From Anodontia alba (lineage: Eukaryota; Mollusca; Bivalvia; Lucinida; Lucinidae): a stretch of 64,000 nucleotides of DNA. The stretch is taken from positions 72,117,768 to 72,181,767 of the forward strand of contig OZ024826.1 in the NCBI GenBank assembly GCA_964016985.1, written 5' to 3'. Under the pieces are notes generated by a model. The model did no database searches. It was not told where the DNA came from and saw only the letters and a program-made list of their open reading frames with translations. The translations under genes were made by a program, and so were the position numbers. This document shows positions 35,988 to 46,827 of the stretch, one piece after another. The number at the start of each line of letters is the position of its first letter. Positions within the stretch are counted from its first letter, which is position 1.

Positions 35988-36322
35988 TATCAAGAGATTA
36001 TAGTCATGACATTGCTTTGATCAGTCTTGTAGAAAATGTGCTACAGAAACCTATTTTCAGAATTGCTTCGTTTTTCTAAACTTAACCCGTAAAATGTCAA
36101 GGAAAATTGTAGCAGATGACAGTCTAATATCTTGTTATTATTATTTTTTCAGAGAAAATAAAATAAAACTTAACATTTCATGTGACTCGTCTGCTAGGCA
36201 TGAAGTATCAGGCCTGATTTTCTATGAAAAATAATAAAAAAAAATATTTCAAACGGTCATGTCATCTGTGGTTGATGCTTTAAAGGTTGAGGAGTGGCAC
36301 TAATTAAAGTGAAAACTAGTGA

Positions 36323-36720
36323 TACCATAATAACCCTAAATATTGGGGGAGGCAGGTATGATCAAGCAGTGTAGAATGCAGCATCTGATCAGTTCTACAC
36401 TGTTTGCCACTCATCCAGCACTATTTTAGACACATCAACAGGTAGTAAAATAGATTTTTTCAAATTTTAAGACAAGTATGTTAACTCTTTTGGCGCCAAA
36501 TTGCAGACGACATTTGTCGTCTGCATTTTTTTTATTTTAACAAACTATCATTTGGAAAGACATTTATATGTAAAGTTGAAAGACTGAATGTCAAACAGCG
36601 TAGATCCAGATGAGATGGCTCAATGAGCCATCTCATCTGGATCTATGCTGTTTGCAAAAGCTTATTATTATCGCCTGTGGCAGTTAAAGAGTTAAGGTGT
36701 CCCAATACTTAGGATAAATG
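36323..36720. mobile_element. MITE, TACCATAATA family, copy 2, split by a TTAA MITE
   Basis: The left part starts TACCATAATAACCCTAAATA and reaches AAGACAAGTATG. The right part restarts GGTGTCCCAATACTTAGG. In intact relatives these two parts are adjacent. Confidence 0.7.
36481..36695. mobile_element. TTAA-type MITE, CTCTTT family (nested)
   Basis: TTAACTCTTTTGGCGCC on the left and GGCAGTTAAAGAGTTAA on the right. Inside is a hairpin GATCCAGATGAGATGGCTC / GAGCCATCTCATCTGGATC, the same core type as in the other MITEs. It sits exactly in a TTAA of the host MITE. Confidence 0.75.
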
Positions 36721-36863
36721 CAGTAGTTTTCATGAAGTAATACTGCATTCGCATGAGAAAACAGCCCTTTTGTCAGACGTGGGCAGTGAAGGCCCAGATC
36801 AGCTTGTGCTGGCTTCCCATATGGTGTCATCACATTGTAAACTGAAAACTCTATTATTGTGAC

Positions 36864-37083
36864 TACCATATTTACTCTGAGTATTGCGACACCTTATATA
36901 CTTACCATACTTGTCCTAAGATTTGAAATAGTCCATTCTACAACCTTTTAATGTGTTTAAAATATTGCTGTATGTATGGCAGACAGTGTAGATCCTTATC
37001 AGATGCCACATTTTGGGGCATTTTATCTGTGCTTACACTGTTTGAAAGGCCTATCTGTCCCAGTATGTAAGGTTATTACGGTA
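36864..37083. mobile_element. MITE, TACCATAATA family, copy 3
   Basis: Left TACCATATTTACTCTGAG, right CCCAGTATGTAAGGTTATTAC. The core is GGCAGACAGTGTAGATCC / CTTACACTGTTTGAAAGG. Confidence 0.6.
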
Positions 37084-37479
37084 TTTAGAGATTTTGTATG
37101 GGTTTTTGGCAGGTATGCCAGCTCACTTTGGTTCTAGCAGGTTATGGAATTAGGTCCTGTTCAGCCAGAAATCTTCTCATGGTTCTATCAGTTGCCAGAA
37201 ACATAATAAACAAAATGAACAAAGAAGTGAGATTTTTTTTTTTTTTTTTTGTATAAAACATGGAAATATAGCTCTAGGTAAGAGGGGTATCAAGATTAAT
37301 ATGTTTCTTATTTCTTCAGTAAAATATACTGTGGAGGCAATTCCAACACATACTCAGTATAATTATAGTTTTGTTGAGAAACAGAAAAATAGCAATATCT
37401 TTTCAGCTCAGAAAAAGCATCTCAGCCATGTGGCAATAGAAAACCTGTTTTGAGTGTATCTTGTTTTCTGTCATTTCAG
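37084..37479. other. ILK intron before the third-ankyrin-repeat exon
   Basis: No gene is seen. A partial CATAGCTC-family end (ATAGCTCTAGGTAAGAGG) is at about 37269. The region ends in TGTCATTTCAG. Confidence 0.5.
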
Positions 37480-37575
37480 TTACTGCATAATAAAGCCAAT
37501 ATAAATGCTATCAATGAGCATGGCAACACACCACTACACTATGCATGCTTCTGGGGACAGGAACAGATAGCAGAA
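37480..37575 (+). CDS. ILK: ILK exon: ankyrin repeat 3
   Basis: This exon is exactly 32 codons (96 bp, phase 0 at both ends), between a TCATTTCAG acceptor and a GTAAGT donor. It encodes [16 protein letters not shown], then [16 protein letters not shown]. The NEHGN and HYACFWGQ strings are near-invariant in animal ILK and place the exon at about residues 86-117. Its length is a multiple of three, so skipping it would keep the frame and delete one ankyrin repeat. It is separated from the previous exon by a 16 kb repeat-filled intron. Confidence 0.96.
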
Positions 37576-38329
37576 GTAAGTTAATGTGTATCATATCATA
37601 CTTTCTAATTTTTAAATGAATAGATATCCCTGTAAGTATTTGCCTCCTTCTTGAAAGAGGGGCTCATCTTAATGCTTAGCAGACTGGGTAAACATTTTTA
37701 GCAGGTAACATTTTTTTTTATTTTTCCTATAAAACAAGATTTGACATTTCATGCAAATTGTCTCAAATGAAGACAGTTTGCCTGAAATATCATATCCTGT
37801 TTTCTGGGAAAAATAAGAAAAAATATCACCAATATGTTATCTGCTGAATTAGCCCAGAAAGGTTAAAGGTAATCAAACTGTTTTCTGTTGGAGTGGTTTT
37901 CCTTTGGAGAAAGTGGGCAACAACAGCTCCACTCCCCTGATGAAACTGTCTAATATAAGGATAGATTCATCAAGATAATCAAAACAGTTAGGCTTCTGGT
38001 ATTGAGAGCTGGATGAGATTTCAGCAAGATTTCAAATTTTATGATAATCTAGATTTCATACATACACAAATATTGTCATAGGCTTTATTAAGTTTTTGTG
38101 TAGGCAGAAAATAATTGAATTCTGAAACAGAAAATGATAAATGTTGCCTTGTTTTTAGTTGTTTTTTGGAGCACCTTTAGAATCTGTCATATCCTAACAG
38201 TCTAAATATTCCAGATATAGACCTATACAAACACTATGCCACACAGAGTAGGTTCTAGCCTCTTTCTGGTATGGTTGTCAGAATGTTGTTGTTCACACTT
38301 ATTGGAAAGTGAAATGGCCAATGTTTTTT
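37576..38329. other. ILK intron with a foldback element
   Basis: At about 37700-37865 TTTGACATTTCATGCAAATTG and its inverse, with TTCTGGGAAAAATAAGAAAA, form a foldback of the 30850 type. The rest is unassigned. Confidence 0.5.
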
Positions 38330-39379
38330 ATGCCCCCAACTTCGAAGAAGTTGGAGGAGCATATTGCTTCTAGGGTATTCGCCTGACCATCCGTCCGTCC
38401 ATCTTTTCGTCACATTTTTGATGCATAGCATAACTTTAGAACCGTACATGCTAGTGTTTTGAAATTTCTTATAATAATTCCTCATGAAAATATAGCTGAT
38501 ACATATTTTTTTTGTCTCGACAGGATTATGCCCCTTTCCTGAGTTAGGCCCCTTTGAAAAAATATGGATGCAATCTTGTCAGCAAAATATCTCAAAAACT
38601 ATTGAAACTAGAGCCTTGCAACTTGATGAATATACTGGTAGATGGGTAGACGACCTGATTAACTTTTGAATAAATTTTCAAAAATACTTCATGAGTTATG
38701 GCCCTTCGTAACTTTGGGCATTTTTACCTTGTCAGCAAAATATCTCAAAAACTGTCGAGCTAGAGCCTTGAAGCTTGGTGAATTGATTGATAATGATGAG
38801 TAGATGACCTGATTAACTTTTGAATAAATTCTGAAAAATATTTTGAGTAATGGCCCTTTGTAAATTTGGGCATTTTTCCCTTATCAGCAAAATATCTCAA
38901 AATCTATTGAAGCTAGAGTCTTGAAACTTGATGAATAGATGGTAGTGATGAATAGATGACCTGATTAACTTTTGAATAAAATTCTGAAAAATACTTCATG
39001 AGTTAGGGCCTTTGTAATTTAGGGCATTTTTACCTTGTCAGCAAAATACAAATGTATCTCAAAAACTGTTGGAGCTAGAGCCTCATATTTTGATAAATAG
39101 ATTGGTAGTGGTGAGAAGGAAGGGCCTATTGCTTCTGGGCGTGAGTAATGGCCCTTTGTAAATATGGGCATTTTTCCCTTGTCAGCAAAAAATCAAAACC
39201 TGTTAGAGCTAGAACCTCATTTGATGAATAGATTGGTAGTGATGAGAAGATGACCTGATTAATTTTTAAATAAATTCTGAAAAATGTTTCATCAGTTATG
39301 GCCCTTTGTAGATTGGGTCATTTTTACCTTGTATTATCTTTAGAGGGGGCATAGTGTTTTACAAACACAATTTCTAGTT
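38330..39379 (+). mobile_element. Array element family B, copy 2
   Basis: The head ATGCCCCCAACTTCGAAG is identical to the copy at 896. About five roughly 150-bp units (GTCAGCAAAATATCTCAAAA) follow, and the tail GAGGGGGCATAGTG plus the hairpin GTGTTTTACAAACAC and TTTCTAGTT. It lies in the ILK intron in the sense orientation. Confidence 0.8.
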
Positions 39380-39743
39380 CAGAAAATTAAAGCAGCTTTC
39401 TTTTGTCAACAGTTAATTTTGAGAAGAGAATCTCATCAGCCGATCATTTAAATGTCATAACCACAAATATTAACATATTTTATCCATCAACTAGCTAAAG
39501 CTAGGAGAAAATGGTCACCATAAAGCCAATATTACGGTTGCGCAGATGCCTGCTAATATTGAAAAAATATCATTAAAACAGTTGTATTTATCATAGGAAA
39601 AGCTGTCAAATTGCCCCTTAAAGCTGTATTTTTAAACACAAGTTAAAATTTAAGAGTGAATGTTAACCAATAGGAATTATTTGTCCAGGTAAAATTAGGC
39701 TTGAATAAACTGGTATGGATGGAACCAGAAATGGCTTTGCCAA
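39380..39743. other. ILK intron, nothing recognised
   Basis: AT-rich sequence with no exon or repeat that I could identify. Confidence 0.5.
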
Positions 39744-40037
39744 CCACAAGTATTGGTCATATGGCATAACATTGTAATCACGTGGTCAGTAGCTCGGATG
39801 AAAACAATAACATTGAAATGGTCTATATGTATCCTAAATATGATCCCTCAACTAACCTAACCCTAACCATCAGTGACCAAGCTCTATGTTCCACAAGTAT
39901 TGGTCACATGGCATAACATTGTAATCACCTGGTCAGTAGCTCGGATGAAATCAATAACATTGAAATGGTCTATATGTATCCTAACTATGATCACTCAACT
40001 AACCTAACCCTAACCATCAGTGACCAAGCTCTATGTT
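39744..40037. repeat. Tandem duplication, 147 bp x 2
   Basis: CCACAAGTATTGGTCA starts both units (39744 and 39891), and each ends GTGACCAAGCTCTATGTT. A few changes separate them. Each contains CTAACCTAACCCTAACC, similar to the TTAGGG telomere repeat on the other strand. Confidence 0.9.
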
Positions 40038-40717
40038 TTATTTTGCAGTTGGTAGGACATTATTGAACATCTTTGGAATAAAACTGAAGATGTTCTCTTT
40101 TTCTTTGTCATTTCTATGAAACTGTGAACAGTAAAAAGCCTAATAGATGAATGAAAATAAAAATGAAATAAATGAGCTATTTTCATCTGGAAAGTGCATT
40201 TTTAAATGTAGCCTCATGCTGGTTGTTATGTCTCTGTACGAGATTTGAAGTGACACAGTTGTTAAATTAATGTAAAATGAATTAATGCCTACCTATAGTA
40301 CTATGGGTACATAAGCAGTAAACAGTTTGGCTTAAGGTACAGTTTGACAGAATCTGATAGGATTTGTTGTGTTTTAGTTGGTTTTGTTTTGTTTCACACT
40401 GAGGTCAGCCTGTAATTTGTCTTATGATCCAGAGTCCCAATTCTTTGTTCATTGTTGGATCAGTTTATTGCCAAGGGTGAGAAACTGAATCAAACAGCCT
40501 AACAGACATTCTGCTAAGGGCATAGATGCAATTCCAGGGTAGATAATTTTGTCATTTTTTGCCTTCCTTTTGAAAAAGGTCTACTCTAAAAGGAAAGATT
40601 GTTTTTGAAAGAAAACCTTTTTCAGAAGGGACTTGGTGTGCAGGAAAGCAAGCAGGAAGTGAAGAAATTATCTCCATTGATGAGAATGGTTAAAATTACT
40701 CTGTGTATTCAGTCCCC
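40038..40717. other. ILK intron with interleaved-repeat relative
   Basis: At about 40560-40670 the phrases CCTTTTGAAAAAGGTCTACTC and GAAAGCAAGCAGGAAGTG resemble the A and B arms at 17450-17640. The rest is unassigned. Confidence 0.45.
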
Positions 40718-40917
40718 TTAATCCTTGTCATGCTGAATAAATTAAGATGCCAAGCCCACTTCTAATTTTCAGCCCATCAGATTACTTGATCAAGGTTGTT
40801 ATACAAATTCACATGCTTGATAACAAACAGTGCAGATCCAGATCAGAAGCCAACTCATCTGGAGCTACACTGTTTGCAAAGGCAGTGTATATCCGGGTTT
40901 AGCATGACCAGAGTTAA
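40718..40917. mobile_element. TTAA-type MITE, CCCTTGTC family, copy 3
   Basis: TTAATCCTTGTCATGCTGAA on the left and AGCATGACCAGAGTTAA on the right. It keeps the GATCCAGATCAG / ATCTGGAGCTACACTG core with a shortened loop. It ends about 100 bp before an ILK exon. Confidence 0.75.
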
Positions 40918-41020
40918 GATAATAATAAATGAATCATTATGCATTGTAAAAATAAATCTGTAACAACTACTCAGAGAGTGTGCTTCATTGTCTTCTGACA
41001 GCTCTTGTTATTTGTTCCAG

Positions 41021-41117
41021 GACTTAGTCAACAATGGTTCTATGGTAGCTATGGCTAATAAATTCAATGAAACACCCCTAGAAAAAGCTAATGGAAGACT
41101 TGCAAAACTTCTCTCAG
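41021..41117 (+). CDS. ILK: ILK exon: ankyrin repeats 4-5
   Basis: The exon follows a TTTGTTCCAG acceptor and ends before a GTATGT donor, in phase 1. It encodes DLVNNGSMVAMANKFNETPL, then EKANGRLAKLLS plus one base. This matches the fourth/fifth ankyrin repeat of ILK (DLV.NGA..., NK.GE.P.DKA...LLRE) with conservative changes. Translation simply runs on into the intron for some 110 bp before a stop, which makes a longer apparent reading frame. The conserved join to ERAT at 43143 shows the true boundary. Confidence 0.94.
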
Positions 41118-41759
41118 GTATGTGTGCTTTGTTCATTAGGTGTCTTACTAATACTGTGGTAGCTAATGATCAACAAGCCTTCAAGGTCAATGAAACACAG
41201 TTGGAGAAGGCTAAAGGATTTCTGTTTTGGTGATTTCACTGATTCACAGGACGTGCCAACTAGGCATGAAGTGTATTTATGGTACTTAGGTGTATTCCTG
41301 TGACAATGGTTGAATTAGAACCCATGACAGTCTGCCAGTCAAAACTGCCACCCACTAGGCCACACAACCCACTCCTCTGGTTCCCTTGGACAGTAAACAC
41401 CAGCAGAGATTCTAAAGGAAAACTTTTTTAAAGATGGAAAATCATTCCATGATTTACTTACAGCTGCATAAAAGTTCAAAAAAGAATATATGAGTGGCTT
41501 ATGGGAAGAGAAGTGTTAAAGCATATGTGAACAGCAAAGGTTCAGGTGAGCCTGTGCATCTGCACCTCTGCTGTTTGCTCACATAAGCGGTAGGCCAAGT
41601 TGAAACCTCAGCCAAAGAACTGGACATGTGACCTCAGTGAGGAGCAGGGCTTGCACACTGAAAGATTGATTCCATGGAGAATCTGAAGAACCTTTTTCTC
41701 ACAATGCAGCTCATGTATAAATTCAAATAAGATTGATTTTAAAACACATTTCCATTGTA
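41118..41759. other. ILK intron, unassigned
   Basis: No exon is seen. A worn hairpin core (GCAAAGGTTCAGGTGAGCCT ... CTCTGCTGTTTGC) is at about 41535-41580. Confidence 0.45.
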
Positions 41760-42249
41760 GAGTATGTGGACAAAAGTATTTGTCACTTAGTGACGTTGCC
41801 GTTTAAATTAATGCATGTCCAGATTTTTTGTAAAAGTTTTTGTTGAAAAACTTAGACAGCTATCATCATGGAAATTTAAAAAAATAAAAGACAATTGCTT
41901 TTTGCAATAAACAATAGTCACATGAAATTAAAATCTTTGGTTGTTTCCTTTTACCAACGATTATTTTAACATAGATGAAAATTTAAACGTCATTTTTTTG
42001 GTAACTTATTGTTGACGTCAGTGGGAATTCATGATTTTTAAAATTTCATATTCACTTCAAACATGTCTTACTACAAAACAAATCTTAGAAGTTTCTTAAT
42101 ATTTTATTATATATTTATTTTATCAATTTGCTTATCACCCCTTTGAATTTTTCAATAACTGCACAACAATAAGTTGTACAAAAAATATGGAAATGCATTA
42201 ATTTAAACGGCGATGTCACAATGTGATGAATACTTTTGTCCACATACTG
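41760..42249. mobile_element. Tc1/mariner-type MITE (490 bp)
   Basis: TA flanks lie at 41758-41759 and 42250-42251. The terminal inverted repeats are about 60 bp long: AGTATGTGGACAAAAGTA at both ends, then GTCAC...GCCGTTTAAATTAATGCAT. No transposase frame is present. Confidence 0.8.
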
Positions 42250-42575
42250 TAAATGAGGAAGAGACATCTGTACCTGCCTGATCTGGACAGTGGTGTGAGA
42301 TGGGCTCTCTTTTATCATGCTGTGGTCTTGATATTTTTGAAATATAGCCAGAAGTGCAATAGAAGTTGTAAATTATTTTCACCAGCAAGAGTAACTACCT
42401 GAGTACAGTGTTGTTGTTTCAACCATCTTGAAGTTGTTCACCTTAAACAATGCAAACCACAAGTGCAGGAACAGTATGCCGAAATATTTGACAATAACGT
42501 GAGTAGAAATAGGACCACGTTAAATATCAGTGCATAGCTAATCGTTTGTTCTACATTTTGGATAATAAGAGACCA

Positions 42576-42819
42576 GGGCCCAGTTGTTCAAAACTAATGA
42601 TGTCGTTAGTTAACGTATCGTTAAAACTTTGATAATTAAATATAACATATACCCTAATACTTTTGCTGAAAAAATGTGAGTAGCTTTTGCATTTGCAAAA
42701 GCTACTCACATTTTTTCAGCAAAAATACCTCTGAATTAGATATTGTACTTTCTAGAACAGTTAACATTTTGACCACTAACGGGCTCCCTAAGCTAACGAT
42801 GCTTTGAACAACCAGGCCC
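42576..42819. mobile_element. GGGCCC-ended MITE with perfect central palindrome
   Basis: Termini GGGCCCAGTTGTTCAAA and TTTGAACAACCAGGCCC are inverted. The centre is a 64-bp palindrome (42661-42724) with perfect 31-bp arms. Confidence 0.75.
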
Positions 42820-42867
42820 ATTTGTCAGGAAACAAATGAATGCCAGAATAAAAAAAAAAATCCAGAT

Positions 42868-43085
42868 TACCCTATTAACCCTAAATATTGGGAACCTTGA
42901 CGCCTTACTGTGCTTGTCCTAAAATTTGAACAAGTCTGCGATAGTTTACTGCCTATTGATGTGTCTAAAATAGTGCTGGATCAGTGGCAAACAGTGTAGA
43001 CCCTGATCAGATGCTGTAGAACAGATCTGTGTCTACACTGTTTGCTCAGGCCTGTCTGTCCCAATATTTAGGGCTATTATGGTAG
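42868..43085. mobile_element. MITE, TACCATAATA family, copy 4
   Basis: Left end TACCCTATTAACCCTAAATA, right end TATTTAGGGCTATTATGGTA. The centre is GGCAAACAGTGTAGACCCTG / GTCTACACTGTTTGCTC. It ends 57 bp before an ILK exon. Confidence 0.75.
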
Positions 43086-43142
43086 TGTTATTTGCCAGGA
43101 GTGAAAGCAAGTTAACGTTCAATTTTTGTTGGAATCTTACAG

Positions 43143-43223
43143 AACGTGCCACTGCCCTAGGACAAGACTTACAGAAAATACCTTTTAAAGACAAAAGCTG
43201 GCTGGGTTATAAAACAAGGAGCA
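43143..43223 (+). CDS. ILK: ILK exon: linker before the pseudokinase domain
   Basis: This 81-bp exon lies between a GGAATCTTACAG acceptor and a GTAAGT donor. Joined to the G left by the previous exon it reads ERATALGQDLQKIPFKDKSW, then LGYKTRS. ILK has ERAEKMGQ-L-RIP-KD..W at this place, the ankyrin-to-kinase linker that includes a phosphoinositide-binding-like basic stretch. The exon ends in phase 1. It is too short and too interrupted by splice phases to appear as a long open frame, but the flanking phases fit exactly. Confidence 0.93.
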
Positions 43224-44579
43224 GTAAGTAATGTTTGCAACAGTCATTATGATTGAATTGTGACGAACTTCTTGCAGAACAAAACTTTTGTTTTTCTTGA
43301 TAAAACGATCTTTTAACTTCGAATCAAAGTTGATAAAAGGTGTTCTTATGCAATGTAACTGTTTTTCAGTACAATGCCTTCCTTTTGCGCACAAATATTG
43401 GCCGAGATTATGGCAGCTTCCTGGATTTTGGTTGATATTGTTGAAGCGATTTGCCTCCCATAATTTTTGGCCTTTATTTTTTTTTCATTTAAAAGAAAAG
43501 AATTACAAAAACAAAACAAAAACACACACACACAAGTGTACTAAAATTTAAAGATACTTTCATTTTTCTTTCAGCTGACATGAATACCAAGTCCAAACTT
43601 TATTATCACTAATAAATGTCCTAGATACCCACCAGACTTTGGTGGGTTAATCTAGTTTTCTTTTATGGTGGCAGTTTTGACTTAACCTTGATAAGACAGC
43701 TACCTTTATATAACAGCCAGTTTAGTCCATTCCCAAAAGTGGCTCTCTTATAGAGGTTTGACTGTACAGAGAGTAAAAGTTCTTGCTTGTACAAGGAATC
43801 AAATAGTAAATAAAAAAATACAATAATGACATTGACTGCATTATCATTATATTTGGTTCATTTAGCTACTACTGAATGTTAATGTTATGTTGCTAAGAAA
43901 CATTCAGTAACATTGCATAAAGAGCTGTTAAAACTGTGGAACTTGTGGGAGATTGTTATAAAATGTAGTTTAATTCAGAGACTTGAGGAAAATCTGCAAT
44001 AAATGTGAAATCACTCCTGTTTTTTTTTTTTTTTTTTTTTTTTTATTAAACATGAAAAACTTCCATGGCAAGCAACCACAAAGCTCCACAATGAACAAAC
44101 AACACAAGAACCACTGCCTTAGAATAGTAAAACTGTTGTAACAGTATTACTGGACCAAATTTTCACCCTAGTTTCAAATTTTGTAGAAAAAAAAATTAAA
44201 AATTGTTTGGTGCACAAAGAGTGAACTATCACAGAAAAATGCGTAAAAGATCAGTATATAAAATAATCATTGCCGGTAATTTGATGAAGACATTCTTTTA
44301 TTTCTAAAAAAAGTGTTTTATTGTAATCTGTTTTTAAGTCAACCCTTTTGAAATCCGAAGTCACAAATTGGCCAGTAACCTTGTACTACTCAAAATCTGC
44401 AACCATTCTGTATGCACAGTATTATGGACTATGATATCGGCAGTATTATATTATTTTTCTAAATTGATTGAAAGACGCAAAAAAAAATTATTTAATATCC
44501 ATTCCATTACTTTTTGATCACACTCGATTTTGTTAATGCCCAAATATTATGTTTTAGTCAAAATGGCAACATAAGCTTG
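43224..44579. other. ILK intron, mostly unassigned, with poly-T
   Basis: No exon or clear repeat was recognised apart from a run of about 24 T at 44021-44044 and a short CA run at about 43523. The 87-codon frame at 43288-43551 starts just beyond the donor and has no recognisable features. Confidence 0.5.
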
Positions 44580-45289
44580 TAGTTTTATCAGGAAAAAAAG
44601 ATGTTTCATCAATCTCTGATGAATTCAAAAACTGGCCAGATTGGATCATTAATCTGAGAGTTACATCCCCCTCATTGCTGAAAAAGCCTCTGTTTGACTG
44701 TCATCAGCATAATTCACTCAGTTTTGATTGGATCTTCCTGAAATATGCAGATAAGGTGGACAAGGATGGAATCTCAGACAAGTTCGAAACCTGGCCAAAT
44801 TGAATCATTTGTCTTAGAGTAATAGCCCCTTGATTGTTGAAAAAGCCTATGTTTGACTCATTGTTGAAAAAGTCTATATTTGACTATATTTGACTCATCA
44901 GCATAACTCATTCAGTTTTGATCATCCTGAAACTTGCAGATAAGGTGGGCATGGATGAAGTCTTGGATGAATTTGAAAACTGTCCCCATCAAATCATTTA
45001 TTTTAGAGTTACGTCCACTTGATTGCTGAAAATGCCTATTTTCAACCTTCAGTTTTGATCAGACCTTCCTGAACATTCCATATAAGTAGAGGTTTGAAAC
45101 TTGGTGACAGTTGGACCATGAGGTGATACTGGGCATATTGTTTTGAGGTTAAAATACACCATATTTTTAAGGAGTTATGCATATGTTAAGAGTTACGTCC
45201 TCCAGATTAATGAATTTCGTAGACATTGCTTGACCAGAACCTACTTTTCATCACAAGTGAGTGTTAAGGACCACTGTGGTCCTCTTGTT
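44580..45289 (+). mobile_element. Array element family H (head unclear)
   Basis: About four roughly 180-bp units share GATTGCTGAAAAAGCC, CATCAGCATAA-TCA and TTGATC-G--CTTCCTGAAA. The tail has ACAAGTGAGTG, a perfect hairpin GGACCACTGTGGTCC (45268-45282) and TCTTGTT. The tail plan matches family A. I did not find a convincing head. Confidence 0.65.
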
Positions 45290-45597
45290 TGATTTTCTCC
45301 AGAAAATTGGCTTGTCTGCTGAGGAGATGATTTACTTGCATGAAATATGAAACCCCTAATAAGAAAAATGCCACCAATTTGTTGTCTGTTGAATTTGTCC
45401 CTAGATCAGTAGAGGTTAAGAAGTTTATATTATTTCTTAAGTCAACCATCTGTATTGAGTGTAGCCATGCACTCAGTCTAGTTTTCTTACAACATTGTTG
45501 GCAAAACTTCTCATAGGTCAGTTTATTTACTCTCTAAGGCAGTTCTAATATGTTCTGGAGAAATGAGAAGTATCATGGCACTGTTCTCGTTTTGTAG
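45290..45597. other. ILK intron with foldback remnant
   Basis: ATTTTCTCCAGAAAATTGGC ... TTGTCTGTTGAATTTGTCC up to about 45420 resembles the 30850-type foldback. Then unassigned sequence to the TTTTGTAG acceptor. Confidence 0.45.
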
Positions 45598-45793
45598 GAG
45601 ATGCTTTGTTATCTCGACATACCGGTATTGAGATTTCTCAGCTAAACCTGGTGTCACCTATAGCTAGCACTCACTCTGGTGATGTTTGGAGAGGTCAGTG
45701 GCAGAGCAATGATATAGTGGCTAAAATATTGAATCTCAGAGAGTGTACAGTGAGGAATTCGAGAGACTTCCAGGAGGAGTTTCCTAGGCTGAG
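45598..45793 (+). CDS. ILK: ILK exon: pseudokinase N-lobe (glycine loop and lysine)
   Basis: This is the largest exon, 196 bp, after a CGTTTTGTAG acceptor and before a GTAAAC donor. It contains RHTGIEISQLNLVSP, then THSGDVWRGQWQSNDIVAK, then ILNLRECTVRNSRDFQEE and FPRLR. The GDVWRGQW segment is the degenerate glycine loop. VAKIL carries the lysine equivalent to Lys220 of human ILK. SRDFQEEFPRLR is the ILK-specific version of helix C. It replaces the RNGTLNKH stretch before HTGI with a shorter DALLSRH. It ends in phase 2. Confidence 0.96.
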
Positions 45794-46616
45794 GTAAACT
45801 TTTGCTAATAGTTACAGTTTATTGAGTTCACATCCTATGAATTATAATCAGTTCCTTAACATTTTAGTAACAAATGCTTACTGTGCTTTCGACATCTTTC
45901 AGAAAGTCCTGTTTTGCTTGGCGCTTTACATAGAAAAAGTACATTTGCAAACTTTTGTCATGGTTTAATGCAAAACCATTTGTCATAACTACCTATATAT
46001 AAAAAGTTTTATTCTAGTCATTGTTTTTAAAAAATCAAATATTTTCACTTTTTCCCATAGTAAAAATGACTGCAAATTATGCAAAAATCTGTAGGGTAGG
46101 TAACTTGAAGGCAGATTTTCAACATGTTCCACTTGTTCAATTTTTCTGAAATCTTCACAGTATTGTTGTGAAACATCAGTTATTTAAATTCAGCAAAGAA
46201 AATTAAAAAATATTTTCATAGACAAAAAATCCAAAAAATCATTTTACTATAGAAATTGCATAAGTCAGACCTATTTTTGCCCATAAATTTAATTTTAGGG
46301 TACATATTTGAAAACAAAACAAAGAAACAGAAAAGACAAATGGTTTCTGATAAGAAATTGTCAATCAGAACAAAATATTTTCATATAAAATAAAATGCAA
46401 AGCAAAAAACTTCTTTCCAAGTGATGTCGAAAGGACAGTAGAGTAAGACTTATTGCATATCCAAATAAAGAAATTATTTCTCCGTGAAAATGTAGGTTTG
46501 TGAATACTCATGGCTTTGTTGGGTGCTTATAATAAATACCTTTAAGGAATAAGAAATAATATCAATACTTTTTGGTTGAAACAGGCTCTTATCTAGAGCT
46601 GCTAAGTATTAGATAT
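45794..46616. other. ILK intron, nothing recognised
   Basis: Low-complexity AT-rich sequence. A CATAGCTC-family end (CTCTTATCTAGAGCT) occurs at about 46586. Confidence 0.5.
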
Positions 46617-46827
46617 TTAACTCTTGTCATGCTGAATAAATTAAAATGCCACACCCACTTCTAATTGTCAGCCAAACAGATTATTTGATCTAGATTGTTG
46701 ATGTAAATTCACATAGTGAATGAAAAACAGTGCAGATCCAGATCAGTTGGTTGAAGAAACCAACTGATCTGGATCTACACTGTTTGGAAGGCCAGGGCAT
46801 ATCCGGGTTCGGCAGGACAAGGGTTAA
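46617..46827. mobile_element. TTAA-type MITE, CCCTTGTC family, copy 4
   Basis: TTAACTCTTGTCATGCTGAA and GGCAGGACAAGGGTTAA, both flanks intact. The hairpin GATCCAGATCAGTTGGTT / AACCAACTGATCTGGATC is perfect. Confidence 0.85.
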
